From: Ornithinibacillus halotolerans
Lineage (GTDB): Bacteria > Bacillota > Bacilli > Bacillales > Amphibacillaceae
Reading direction: 5' to 3'
Length of the DNA stretch: 64,000 bases
NCBI RefSeq assembly: GCF_014637405.1
Contig: NZ_BMEY01000004.1
Location: forward strand, 62,001-126,000
Shown one piece after another: positions 46,407 to 54,997 of this stretch. A model generated the notes under the pieces. The model was not told where the DNA came from, ran no database searches, and saw nothing but the letters and a program-made list of their open reading frames with translations. The translations under genes and the position numbers were made by a program. Position 1 is the stretch's first letter. Each line of letters opens with the position of its first letter.

Positions 46407-46460
46407 AAAGGAAGAGGTATATTAGGAGTTTACATCCTTTCAATACCTCTTCCTTTTTTT
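46407..46460. terminator. Bidirectional terminator between the MltG-like gene and phoU
   Basis: AAAAGGAAGAGGTAT pairs with ATACCTCTTCCTTTT, followed by T runs on both strands. Confidence 0.9.
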
Positions 46461-46473
46461 ATTAATTTTTAAC

Positions 46474-47133
46474 TTAATCGTTTAAATCAACAATTTCACC
46501 TTTTACTAAAAACACAATGCTTTCGCCAATATTTGTAATATGATCGCATGTACGTTCAATAAAACGTGCACTAAAAGCAATTTGCATGACATATTGAACT
46601 TGATCTGAGTTCATCGCTTTTTTACTTAACATATCTGTTACAACTTGTTTATAGAGTTTATCTACCTTATCATCCATATCGGCTAATTTGAGAGCAGTCT
46701 GAATATCTTCGTTTTGAAAAGCACTTACTGCTGTTTCTAACATTACCAATGCATGATCACGCATAATTTTCAATTCTCTAGGAAGTTCATCCTGGTAGTC
46801 TTCTCCTAAGCGCATCGCTGCTTTTGATATATTTTTTGCATTATCCCCAATTCTTTCTAAGTCAGTCACAACACGAAGAGCAATGATTAAACGCCGTAAA
46901 TCAGTTGCAACTGGTTGTTGCTTGGCAATCATTAAAATTACTTTATCATTAATTGCCGCTTCATTCTTATCGATTATTTTGTCATCTTCTACAATTTTCT
47001 TCGCAAGTTCAATGTCTTGATTAAATAATGCATCAATCGAATCACTAAATGCTTTTTTCGCTTGATTAGCCAACGAAATTATATCCTGAATTAATTCATC
47101 CATTTCGTTCTGATATTGTTCCCGAATTCGCAT
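46474..47133 (-). CDS. phoU: Phosphate signalling protein PhoU
   Basis: 219 residues from ATG 47133, which follows AAAGGGGAGACG. Two three-helix repeats carry the metal-binding motifs KKIVEDDKIIDKNE and LADMDDKVDKLY. PhoU modulates Pst transport and Pho signalling. No pst genes lie nearby, in contrast to B. subtilis where pstS-BB stand at this place. Confidence 0.93.
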   Translation of the reverse strand: MRIREQYQNEMDELIQDIISLANQAKKAFSDSIDALFNQDIELAKKIVEDDKIIDKNEAAINDKVILMIAKQQPVATDLRRLIIALRVVTDLERIGDNAKNISKAAMRLGEDYQDELPRELKIMRDHALVMLETAVSAFQNEDIQTALKLADMDDKVDKLYKQVVTDMLSKKAMNSDQVQYVMQIAFSARFIERTCDHITNIGESIVFLVKGEIVDLND

Positions 47134-47229
47134 ATTTCGTCTCCCCTTTACTATAATCATAACTTCTTAATATGAATTACGTATTAACAGTTTGTAAAGT
47201 TATTGTGAAGTTACAAATCTTAAATCTAT

Positions 47230-47268
47230 AAAAATACCCTAAGGCACAAAAATTAGCCTTAGGGTTCA
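47230..47268 (-). terminator. Terminator after pbpA
   Basis: The minus strand reads ACCCTAAGGCTAA, loop, TTAG-like CCTTAGGGT then ATTTTTATAG. Confidence 0.88.
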
Positions 47269-47270
47269 AC

Positions 47271-49400
47271 TTATTCATTTTCTTCCTCTGTCTCTTCTTC
47301 ATTCTCATCATTTTCTTGTTCAGTATTATTATTTGCACGTTTTTCTTTTAATTCGAAATATGCATCGAAAATTCGTTTCGTAATGTCACTATTAATTCTT
47401 GTTTCATCCAGATCAAGCTGAGGAACAATTACTGATATTGCAATTTCTGGATTATCATGTGGTGCATAGGCAACCATTGTTAAATTAATTGTATCAATTT
47501 CATTTCCATCAACAAAGAATTTAAATTGGGCGGTTCCAGTCTTTCCAGCGGGACTATAGTCGACGTCTCTAAAGTAACTATACGCTGTTCCACCTGGTGC
47601 TTGGAACACTTGTCGGAAACCTTCTTGAACTCGATTAAGTAAAGAATCATCCATTGTAATCTTGTTTAATATATTCGTATTCATACTTCTATATATATTA
47701 CCAAGCCCATCCTCTTCTGAAGTTGGATTACGGACTTCTTTAACAAATTGGGGTTGGACGCGATACCCTCCATTAGCTATAGTCGATACATACTGAGCTA
47801 ATTGCATTGCCGTATACGTATCGTATTGTCCAAATGCAAATTGCTGAAATAAACCTGCAGCACCTTCCACATTTATTGAGCCTACATAACCAGGTGATTC
47901 TTCTGGAAAATCAACACCTGTTTTTACCCCTAATCCAAATTGGTTAAAATAATAACGCATGTCATAAAAGGCATTCCGATTAAAACTAACTGACTTCCCA
48001 GGTTTATAATTATACTCTCCACCCATTCTCATCGCTATATATGCCATATAGACGTTGGAGGATAATCGTAATGCATCGATGTCATTTACCATCCCTAAGT
48101 TTTTCCAGGAACTAACAGTTGGTGACCCTGCTATTTTAATTGGTGTATCAAATTCGCGATGACCAGGGCTAATTACTCCTGAATCGTAACCTGCTAACAC
48201 GGTTGCACCTTTTATGGTAGAACCGGGTATATGGGCATCGTGTAATGCCTTGTACGGGGCGTCTATTATTTTAGTTTTATCTTTATTAAGAGACTGACCT
48301 GATACAGCTAATAGTTCACCAGTATTCGGATCCATAGCAACAGCAATCATATCACGAAGATATTTATTGTTACCACCTCTTGTAGCTGCTTCTAATTCAG
48401 AACGCAATATTTCATCGACCATCTGTTGAAATTCCATATCGATTGTCAATATTAAATCTTTACCACTTTCTCCTGGAACTACAACTTCAGAATTTAGTAT
48501 GACACCACTTTTACTCATCGTATATTTTACTTGTTCTTTACGACCTCTTAGAATGTCTTCATATTGGAATTCTAAACCTTCTTGGCCTACCCGATCATTT
48601 CGGTTATATCCTTTCGCTAAATAATAATCTACTCTTTCAGCCGGAATTCCTTGTTTTTCTGTTGACACATCTCCAAGTAACCCTTGTATTGTATCTTCAT
48701 AAGGGTATTCCCTTACCCAATCTGTTGTAGCATTGATTCCTGGTAATAAGGCTAGATGTTCTGCTACTCTTGCATATTCTTCTGGTGTTACATTTTCACT
48801 TTTTACTACTTGCGGAGTTAGTGCAAAAGCTCGGTCTAATTCTCTTTTAATAAGAATAATTTCATAATCATCTTCTGTCAGATTACTATTAAATTCTTGT
48901 TCCGTAATCCTCTCTAAAATCGTTCTGTATTGTTCTGCCGGCTTCATTTCACTTGCTTCTTCATCCGTCAGTTTATTAAGTGCTTCTTCTTCATTTAGCA
49001 AATACCAATATTCCTTTTTTTCCCGATCTGTTATTCGCTCAATTTGTTCTTTTTTATCCTTTTTATTTGGTTTAAACATATTAATATACTTAGAAAGTTT
49101 TTGAGCTACTTCCAGTCGTTCTTTTGCCTGTACCCCTTTTTGAGGTGTATACGTAATAGCATACATCGGTTTATTTTTGACAATTACATTGTAATTTCTA
49201 TCATAAATTTCACCACGTGGAACAGGTAATTTCGTTATATCTTGTGTAGTCTTTTCAATCTCTTTTTGAAACTCTTCACCTTTAAGTATTTGAACTACAC
49301 CTAGTTGCAAGATGAGTACAGCAAATAATAAAAACACAACGAAAAATAATATATTTAAACGAAAGGGAAGTTGGGCCTTTTTCTTTTTTTCTTTTTTCAT
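47271..49400 (-). CDS. pbpA: Class B penicillin-binding protein 2 (transpeptidase)
   Basis: 709 residues from ATG 49400 (GGGGGAG site; the in-frame TTG at 49418 is less likely). It has an N-terminal membrane anchor, a dimerisation domain (VPRGEIYDRN) and a transpeptidase domain with SxxK in IPGSTIKGA, SxN in LRLSSNVYMA and KTG in GKTGTAQ. The tail is very acidic. PbpA/PbpH group, for rod-shaped wall synthesis. Confidence 0.94.
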   Translation of the reverse strand: MKKEKKKKAQLPFRLNILFFVVFLLFAVLILQLGVVQILKGEEFQKEIEKTTQDITKLPVPRGEIYDRNYNVIVKNKPMYAITYTPQKGVQAKERLEVAQKLSKYINMFKPNKKDKKEQIERITDREKKEYWYLLNEEEALNKLTDEEASEMKPAEQYRTILERITEQEFNSNLTEDDYEIILIKRELDRAFALTPQVVKSENVTPEEYARVAEHLALLPGINATTDWVREYPYEDTIQGLLGDVSTEKQGIPAERVDYYLAKGYNRNDRVGQEGLEFQYEDILRGRKEQVKYTMSKSGVILNSEVVVPGESGKDLILTIDMEFQQMVDEILRSELEAATRGGNNKYLRDMIAVAMDPNTGELLAVSGQSLNKDKTKIIDAPYKALHDAHIPGSTIKGATVLAGYDSGVISPGHREFDTPIKIAGSPTVSSWKNLGMVNDIDALRLSSNVYMAYIAMRMGGEYNYKPGKSVSFNRNAFYDMRYYFNQFGLGVKTGVDFPEESPGYVGSINVEGAAGLFQQFAFGQYDTYTAMQLAQYVSTIANGGYRVQPQFVKEVRNPTSEEDGLGNIYRSMNTNILNKITMDDSLLNRVQEGFRQVFQAPGGTAYSYFRDVDYSPAGKTGTAQFKFFVDGNEIDTINLTMVAYAPHDNPEIAISVIVPQLDLDETRINSDITKRIFDAYFELKEKRANNNTEQENDENEEETEEENE

Positions 49401-49464
49401 TTTTCTCCCCCAAAACAATTAATAGTCTCTTTCTCATGGTATATTATATCATTTTATATAATGT

Positions 49465-50739
49465 TTAACGATTTTTTTCATCGGAAATTTGGTCTTTAAT
49501 CATTACTGCTTTTTTAAAGGAACTCTTCAATCCAATTTTCCTAATAAAGAAATATACACCTAAATGTAAAGCACCAAAAACAACTAATAATATTGGTATA
49601 ATCGATTCCGTTTCAAAGATAGTTATTCCAATGATAAAAAAGACAATAGAGACTACCCTTCCTATATTTAAAAATAACTCTCTCACAACAATATACTCAA
49701 TTCTTAAATCAGCAGCTTTCCACGCTTTTCCTATCACATCATACGTCATCGATATATATGGTACGTTAATAATTGGATAGGCTATTCCAATAATAATTCC
49801 ATATAAGATTAATGTGAAATAACTCGCATGAGCAATGATAAGAAATAGTGATAAGTACAACATAAGGCTACCAATTAGTATCGCTTTTCTTCTTCGATTG
49901 GGTTTTATAAATTTGGTAGCAAGATAGTAAAACACAAATGAGAAACCAGAAAAATATAAATTAAACATTCCAAGCGATAACTCACTTTGTGTCACAATAT
50001 AAACCCAAATGGTTATAACAAAAAGAAAGATCCCTTCCCGTAGCCCTTGAAATAGGTGGGCATTTAAAATTCGATTCCAGTTTTTATTATTCTTTCTTTC
50101 TTGAACAATCCTCTTAAATAAATATACTCCTTCAGCAGGTCTTCTTTGTAAAAAGAAACTGCAAATAACGGCACAAATAAACAAAAGAAAAGATACTGTA
50201 AATATAGTACTATATCCAATATTCGCTTCCATCTTGGAAATGATAAAACCTGCAGAGAATGGCCCTACCATACCGCCGAGTGATTGTAATATCCCAAGAA
50301 ACCCATTAAAAAAGTCTCTCGTTTCTGGCTCAGTAATTTCAAATGTAAGCACATTGAATGCTAACCAATAAAATCCATAGCCAATACCTAAAAGACTCCC
50401 AAGTAAAAAGTTAAAGTATGCTGCATGCTCTCCAATTAGTAACACAGTTAAAAAAAATAAAGATAAAAAGGATACTCCTAACCTCAATACAATGACTCGA
50501 TCTACTTTTTTAGCAATTTTACCTGCAATAATAAATGTTATTGGTTGCAGAATAAATATCGCTAAATTGTAAGTTGCAATGGTGTAGAAATTTCCCTCTG
50601 CTTGCTTCCATAAGTATACGTTCACAAACGTATTTGATAGGTAAAGACCGAGTGAGTATAAACCACCTATTACTAATAAAAGAATTAAATCTCGATTAAT
50701 TTCTGTTGTTCCAATAACCTTTTGTAAGGTTTTATTCAT
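49465..50739 (-). CDS. yqgE: MFS transporter YqgE
   Basis: 424 residues from ATG 50739 (MNKTLQKVIG). About 11-12 membrane helices with loop motif IAGKIAKKVDRVIVLRLG between helices 2 and 3, typical of the major facilitator superfamily. The substrate is unknown. It lies between sodA and pbpA, exactly as yqgE in B. subtilis. Confidence 0.87.
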   Translation of the reverse strand: MNKTLQKVIGTTEINRDLILLLVIGGLYSLGLYLSNTFVNVYLWKQAEGNFYTIATYNLAIFILQPITFIIAGKIAKKVDRVIVLRLGVSFLSLFFLTVLLIGEHAAYFNFLLGSLLGIGYGFYWLAFNVLTFEITEPETRDFFNGFLGILQSLGGMVGPFSAGFIISKMEANIGYSTIFTVSFLLFICAVICSFFLQRRPAEGVYLFKRIVQERKNNKNWNRILNAHLFQGLREGIFLFVITIWVYIVTQSELSLGMFNLYFSGFSFVFYYLATKFIKPNRRRKAILIGSLMLYLSLFLIIAHASYFTLILYGIIIGIAYPIINVPYISMTYDVIGKAWKAADLRIEYIVVRELFLNIGRVVSIVFFIIGITIFETESIIPILLVVFGALHLGVYFFIRKIGLKSSFKKAVMIKDQISDEKNR

Positions 50740-50802
50740 AGTGAATTGCCCCTTTTCTCTCTCTTTCTTTAGTGTGAACAATTCAATATGAGATATACGA
50801 AA

Positions 50803-50848
50803 AGAAAAAAAGAAGGATACTATGGAGAAACCATAGATATCCTTCTCA
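50803..50848 (-). terminator. Terminator after sodA
   Basis: The minus strand reads AGAAGGATATCTATGG, loop TTTCTC, CATAGTATCCTTCT then TTTTTTC. Confidence 0.92.
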
Positions 50849-50862
50849 TCTTTTCAATTAAC

Positions 50863-51474
50863 TTATTTTGCTTCGTTATAGTTTTTAGCTACTTCTTCCC
50901 AATTTACTACATTCCAGAATGCAGAAACATAATCAGGACGACGGTTTTGATAGTTAAGATAATAAGCATGCTCCCAAACGTCTAATCCTAGTAATGGAGT
51001 TTTACCTTCCATTAATGGAGAATCTTGGTTTGGTGTGCTCGTAACTTCTACTTCACCATTGTTTAATACTAACCAAGCCCAACCAGAACCGAAACGACCT
51101 TTTGCTGCTGTTTCGAATTCTTCTTTAAATTTATCAAAGCTACCGAATTTAGCATTAATTTTTTCAGCTAGTTCACCAGTTGGCTCACCGCCACCATTTG
51201 GAGAAAGAACTTTCCAGAATAGGCTGTGGTTAGCATGGCCACCACCATTATTACGTACAGCTGTACGAACACTTTCAGGAACAGCATCAAGATTGCTAAC
51301 TAGATCCTCTAGTGACTTCCCTTGTAGATCTGCTTGCCCTTCAAGAGCAGCATTTAAATTTGTTACATAAGTATTATGATGCTTTGTATGATGGATGTTC
51401 ATTGTTTCTTTGTCAATATGTGGCTCTAATGCATCATATGCATAAGGTAATTCTGGTAATTCAAATTTTGCCAT
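50863..51474 (-). CDS. sodA: Superoxide dismutase, Mn/Fe type
   Basis: A 203-residue SOD. Metal ligands are visible in [17 protein letters not shown] and the pair [18 protein letters not shown]. It converts superoxide to hydrogen peroxide. An AGGAGGAATT site precedes the ATG. It is monocistronic with its own terminator. Confidence 0.97.
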   Translation of the reverse strand: MAKFELPELPYAYDALEPHIDKETMNIHHTKHHNTYVTNLNAALEGQADLQGKSLEDLVSNLDAVPESVRTAVRNNGGGHANHSLFWKVLSPNGGGEPTGELAEKINAKFGSFDKFKEEFETAAKGRFGSGWAWLVLNNGEVEVTSTPNQDSPLMEGKTPLLGLDVWEHAYYLNYQNRRPDYVSAFWNVVNWEEVAKNYNEAK

Positions 51475-51589
51475 AATGAATTCCTCCTAATAAATTAAGT
51501 TATACAAAGGATATGGTACCCTTTAATAGAAAGATTATCATTCGTTACCATATCTTGCAAATTTTTTGCCTAATAAAATCAATCTGGAT

Positions 51590-51947
51590 CTCATATACTT
51601 TTTAAACGGAATTTAGATGAGTTTGTGCATGAGACCTGCTCTCATAAACTATTTGAATAGAATTTAGATGAATTTGTGCATGAGACCTGCTCTCATGTAC
51701 TTTTTGAATGGAATTTAGATGAATTTGTGCATGAGGTTAGTTCTCATATACTTTTTGAATAGAAATTTAGATGAATATGTGCATGAGACCTGCTGTCATA
51801 TACTTTTTAATTAGTTTTTTTATAAAAATGCACATGAGACTAACTCTCATATACTTTCCAATCAGAATTTAGATAAATTTGTGCATGAGAAACAATCTCA
51901 TATAGTTTTTAATCAATGTTAGAGGGAATTGTTCAAGAGGATGTTAA
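51590..51947. repeat. Tandem array of a 51-bp hairpin repeat (seven units)
   Basis: CTCAT-type starts lie at 51590, 51641, 51692, 51743, 51795, 51846 and 51897, 51 bp apart except one 52-bp step caused by a single inserted A. Consecutive units join as ATGAG, seven bases, CTCAT, giving a short hairpin at most junctions; the loop sequence varies but its length does not. No coding capacity is seen. The array fills the gap between sodA and the tRNA operon; the rest of that gap (51475-51589) shows nothing more. Confidence 0.9.
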
Positions 51948-51977
51948 TTGTTACTTGTACATTCATTTTTATAACAA

Positions 51978-52002
51978 TAAAAAAACAAGCCTATCAGCTT
52001 GT
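51978..52002 (-). terminator. Terminator of the tRNA operon
   Basis: The minus strand reads ACAAGC, loop, GCTTGT then TTTTTTATTG, just after tRNA-Phe. Confidence 0.9.
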
Positions 52003-52009
52003 ACATAAA

Positions 52010-52085
52010 TGGTGGCTTGGGACGGAATCGAACCGCCGACACATGGATTTTCAGTCCATTGCTCTACCGACTGAGCTACCAAGCC
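52010..52085 (-). tRNA. tRNA-Phe (GAA)
   Basis: A 76-nt cloverleaf. The acceptor GGCTTGG pairs with CCAAGCC, then A and encoded CCA. The anticodon loop CTGAAAA gives GAA. It is the last gene of the operon. A partial copy of its 5' end stands 150 bp upstream. Confidence 0.97.
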
Positions 52086-52261
52086 ATAGCTTATTAAGTT
52101 AACTTTTTAAAATAGTATAGACATTATGTTCCTAGTAGTACCACTGTGTCCCTGCTTCTACTAGTTTAATCAAGGATGTGTATCCATCGGGACAGGCCTG
52201 CACTTAGATGTTAATTCGTGGATGCAAGCGGCCAGCTACCAAGCCATAGGTTATTAAGTTA
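52074..52261 (-). repeat. tRNA-Phe 5'-end direct repeat bracketing a structured element (copy A)
   Basis: The 28 bp at 52074-52101 (last 12 bases of the tRNA-Phe 5' side plus upstream sequence) recur at 52234-52261 with one mismatch. Between them lie 132 bp holding a stem TGTCCC/GGGACA (52147-52194). The inner part of this element matches copy B in the same operon. No intact second tRNA remains: only 12 nt of tRNA-Phe are repeated. Confidence 0.85.
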
Positions 52262-52273
52262 TAAAAATTAAAA

Positions 52274-52366
52274 TGGAGGAGGTAGAGGGATTCGAACCCC
52301 CGCGCGGTTTGACCCGCCTGTCGGTTTTCAAGACCGATCCCTTCAGCCAGACTTGGGTATACCTCC
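52274..52366 (-). tRNA. tRNA-Ser (TGA)
   Basis: A 93-nt class II tRNA with a long variable arm. The anticodon loop CTTGAAA gives TGA. The acceptor GGAGGTA pairs with TACCTCC and CCA is encoded. The discriminator base reads T, where G is usual for tRNA-Ser. Confidence 0.95.
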
Positions 52367-52375
52367 GAGTTTTAA

Positions 52376-52452
52376 TGGTGGACCCTGCAGGACTCGAACC
52401 TGCGACCGATCGGTTATGAGCCGATAGCTCTAACCAACTGAGCTAAGGGTCC
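52376..52452 (-). tRNA. tRNA with CAT anticodon, probably Ile2
   Basis: A 77-nt cloverleaf, acceptor GGACCCT/AGGGTCC with ACCA end. The anticodon loop CTCATAA gives CAT. The body resembles tRNA-Ile2 (AUA-reading after lysidine modification by TilS), not the elongator or initiator Met tRNA. The elongator Met gene is two genes away. Confidence 0.88.
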
Positions 52453-52465
52453 GTATTACATTATA

Positions 52466-52542
52466 TGGGGCGATCGGTGGGAATCGAACCCACGAGTGCC
52501 GGAGCCACAATCCGGTGCGTTAACCCCTTCGCCACGACCGCC
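52466..52542 (-). tRNA. tRNA-His (GTG)
   Basis: The anticodon loop ATTGTGG gives GTG. The acceptor GCGGTCG pairs with CGATCGC, and an extra G at -1 faces C73, the identity feature of tRNA-His. CCA is encoded. Confidence 0.96.
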
Positions 52543-52567
52543 ATGATGTTAATGTTTTAAAAGTAAA

Positions 52568-52644
52568 TGGTAGCGGCGGAGGGGATCGAACCCACGACCT
52601 CACGGGTATGAACCGTACGCTCTCGCCAGCTGAGCTACGCCGCC
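52568..52644 (-). tRNA. tRNA-Met (CAT), elongator
   Basis: A 77-nt cloverleaf, acceptor GGCGGCG/CGCCGCT end with ACCA. The anticodon loop TTCATAC gives CAT. It matches the elongator Met tRNA of Bacillus. Confidence 0.94.
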
Positions 52645-52652
52645 ATGTTTAT

Positions 52653-52727
52653 TGGCTCCACAGGTAGGATTCGAACCTACGACCGATCGGTTAACAGCCG
52701 ATTGCTCTACCACTGAGCTACTGTGGA
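52653..52727 (-). tRNA. tRNA-Asn (GTT)
   Basis: A 75-nt cloverleaf. The acceptor TCCACAG pairs with CTGTGGA, discriminator G, CCA encoded. The anticodon loop CTGTTAA gives GTT. It is the first intact gene of the operon. Confidence 0.97.
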
Positions 52728-52887
52728 ATAATTAAAATTTAATTACTTACTACTTTAAAAACTTAATCCAAGGTGCTGACCCCTGCGTCTTCTAGTTTAT
52801 TCGAAGATGTATATTCCTCGGGGTTACTCGTAGCATATTCGGTGGAAGTGATGCTCGTCTCTACCACTGAGCTACTGTGGAATAATA
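52705..52887 (-). repeat. tRNA-Asn 5'-end direct repeat bracketing a structured element (copy B)
   Basis: The 29 bp at 52705-52733 (first 23 bases of tRNA-Asn plus leader) recur exactly at 52859-52887. Between them lie 125 bp with a stem ACCCC/GGGGT (52779-52824) enclosing TCTTC/GAAGA. Shared stretches with copy A include CTAGTTTA, ATGTGTAT/ATGTATAT and TTCGTGGA/TTCGGTGGA. The upstream tRNA copy is truncated and cannot make a functional tRNA. Confidence 0.85.
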
Positions 52888-52938
52888 TCTAAAATCTGAA
52901 TTCTATTAAAACTTGTTTTTTAAAGTAGCACGAGATTT

Positions 52939-52967
52939 AATTTATCATATTCTAGAATTAATGTCAA
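52939..52967 (-). promoter_or_regulatory. Sigma-A promoter of the tRNA operon
   Basis: The minus strand has TTGACA, 17 bases, TAAATT, about 50 bases before the truncated tRNA-Asn copy. It is the only good promoter upstream, so the fragment and element B are transcribed with the operon. Confidence 0.75.
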
Positions 52968-53097
52968 CAACTTTTTTTAAAAGAAAGAATATGTATTGAA
53001 AACGACAATATTTACTATACCACCATTAATAGATTAAAGCAACAAAAAAATTAATAAAATATGAATAAATTTCTTATACACTTATCCGTTAAATAAA

Positions 53098-53135
53098 AAA
53101 ACGAGCCAGAGAAATGTCCCCTGGCCCGATATACT
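53098..53135 (-). terminator. Terminator after the Na/Pi cotransporter gene
   Basis: The minus strand reads CGGGCCAG, loop, CTGGCTCG then TTTTTTTATT. Confidence 0.9.
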
Positions 53136-53143
53136 TTAGGTTT

Positions 53144-54772
53144 TTAATGTTCTTCAAGAACAGATTCTGCAATATTAACTGCATGGTCTCCAATTCGTTC
53201 TAAGTTGGAGATTATGTCCACAAATACAATACCTGCAGATACACTACATTCCCCTTCATTCATACGAATGATGTGTTTTTTACGGTATGTTCTTTCCATC
53301 TTATCTATTTGTTCCTCTTTTTGCATAACAGCTAATGCTTCTTCACGATCTTCTTTTTCTAATGCTTTCACTGCTTGTTTAACAGTTGACATCGTCAAAT
53401 CAAACATATTCGCTAGATCTTCCTGAGCTTTATCTGTTATAACAACTTTATTGGAGATTTTATAGTCGATTAATTCGATAATATTCTCGAAATGGTCGCC
53501 AATTCGTTCGATATCTCTTACCGTGTCCATTAACATGGTGTGTTTTTCACTTTCAAATTCTGATAAAGAACCTCCGGAAATATCAATTAGATAATCTGTT
53601 ATACTTCTGTCGAGACTATTTAGAGCACCCTCTATTTGTTTAGCCATTTCCGAATGCTTCATTTGGTTCGTAGTTAAATAAAGATTAGTTTCTTCTAGTC
53701 CTTGATGAGCGTATTCACCCATACGAATAATTTCCGCCTTTGCCTGATCTAAAGCTAACGCAGAAGACTGTTGAATGAAAATTGGATCCAAATGTTTTGG
53801 TTTATACTCAATCGTTGTATCTTTACCTGGTATAATTTTTGTAACAAACCAAGCCAGGAGAGCAATAAATGGAAACTGAATTATAGTGTTAAAAATATTA
53901 AAACTACCATGGGCAAACGCAATAGTCATTTCTGCATTAAGGGATAATTGAGTTTGTAAAAACACGATAAATTTTTCAAATAATCCAAGGAAAATAACAA
54001 AAATAGTTGTCCCTATTAAGTTAAAAGTAACGTGGACAGCAGCTGCTCTTCTCGCAGCAACAGAAGCTCCTAATGCTGCTAATATAGCTGTTATAGTTGT
54101 CCCGACGTTATCCCCAAATAATACTGGCAATGCAGCATCTAATGAGATAGCACCTTCGGAATATAATCCTTGTAAGATTCCAATTGTCGCACTAGAGCTT
54201 TGAACAATAAGTGTAAACAATGTACCAACCACAACTCCAAGTACTTCATGTTCACTCATACTAATAGTCAAATCTTGAAATGCTTGCAGAGACCGTAATG
54301 GTTTCATCCCACTGCTCATTAATTCTAAACCGAAGAACAATGCACCAAAACCAAATACCGCTTGTCCAACTGCTGTTACCTTTTGATGTTTAAAGAAGAA
54401 GATTAAAAAGGCACCTACAGCAAGAATCGGTAATGCATATTCACCAAGATCTATCCCGATAATGAATGCCGTAACAGTTGTCCCAATGTTAGCTCCCATG
54501 ATAACACCAATAGCTTGTCTAAGTGTCATAAACCCAGCATTAACTAGCCCTACTGTTAGTACTGTAGTTCCTGAACTACTTTGGATTAATACTGTTACAA
54601 TAATACCTGCTAAAACACCTAGGAAAGGATTACTTGTAAAACGATCTAGAATATCTCGTAATCGATCTCCTGCTGATTTTTGTAATCCATCGCCCATAAA
54701 TTTAATACCTAATAAAAATATTCCTAAACCACCGATGAATTCAAAAATCAATTTCTGAACATCTATTTCCAA
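53144..54772 (-). CDS. Na+/phosphate cotransporter family protein
   Basis: A 542-residue protein with two inverted Na_Pi_cotrans repeats: GVIMGANIGTTVTAF with VLIQSSSGTT, and LFGDNVGTTITAI with LIVQSSSATIG. The two QSSS motifs form the substrate site. A PhoU-like helical domain (about 345-540; VRDIERIGDHFENI and ISNLERIGDHAVNI) is fused to the C-terminus. It imports or exports phosphate with sodium. Confidence 0.94.
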   Translation of the reverse strand: MEIDVQKLIFEFIGGLGIFLLGIKFMGDGLQKSAGDRLRDILDRFTSNPFLGVLAGIIVTVLIQSSSGTTVLTVGLVNAGFMTLRQAIGVIMGANIGTTVTAFIIGIDLGEYALPILAVGAFLIFFFKHQKVTAVGQAVFGFGALFFGLELMSSGMKPLRSLQAFQDLTISMSEHEVLGVVVGTLFTLIVQSSSATIGILQGLYSEGAISLDAALPVLFGDNVGTTITAILAALGASVAARRAAAVHVTFNLIGTTIFVIFLGLFEKFIVFLQTQLSLNAEMTIAFAHGSFNIFNTIIQFPFIALLAWFVTKIIPGKDTTIEYKPKHLDPIFIQQSSALALDQAKAEIIRMGEYAHQGLEETNLYLTTNQMKHSEMAKQIEGALNSLDRSITDYLIDISGGSLSEFESEKHTMLMDTVRDIERIGDHFENIIELIDYKISNKVVITDKAQEDLANMFDLTMSTVKQAVKALEKEDREEALAVMQKEEQIDKMERTYRKKHIIRMNEGECSVSAGIVFVDIISNLERIGDHAVNIAESVLEEH

Positions 54773-54953
54773 TGGATACTCTCCCCCTTTTAGTTAGAAA
54801 TTATATGTATTTACTTTTAAACACACCTTACTCATTATTGTAAAAACAATTCACTTTGTAAAGTGCTTATTAAAATATTTACATAAAATTTACATTCATT
54901 CATGTCAATTTTGTCAAAATATGATGATTACATAGGAGTAGTTTGCCTTTAAC

Positions 54954-54997
54954 CAAAAAAATAATTCTTAAAGGAGATCCCTTAAGAATTATTTTTT
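54954..54997 (-). terminator. Terminator overlapping the nfeD 3' end
   Basis: The minus strand reads AATAATTCTTAAGGGATCTCCTT-side pairing with AAGAATTATT then TTTTTGG. The stem begins inside the last codons. Confidence 0.82.

Noticed and set aside
52102-52233. T-box or 5S rRNA remnant between tRNA genes
   Set aside because: No AGGGTGG-type T-box sequence and no 5S core was found.
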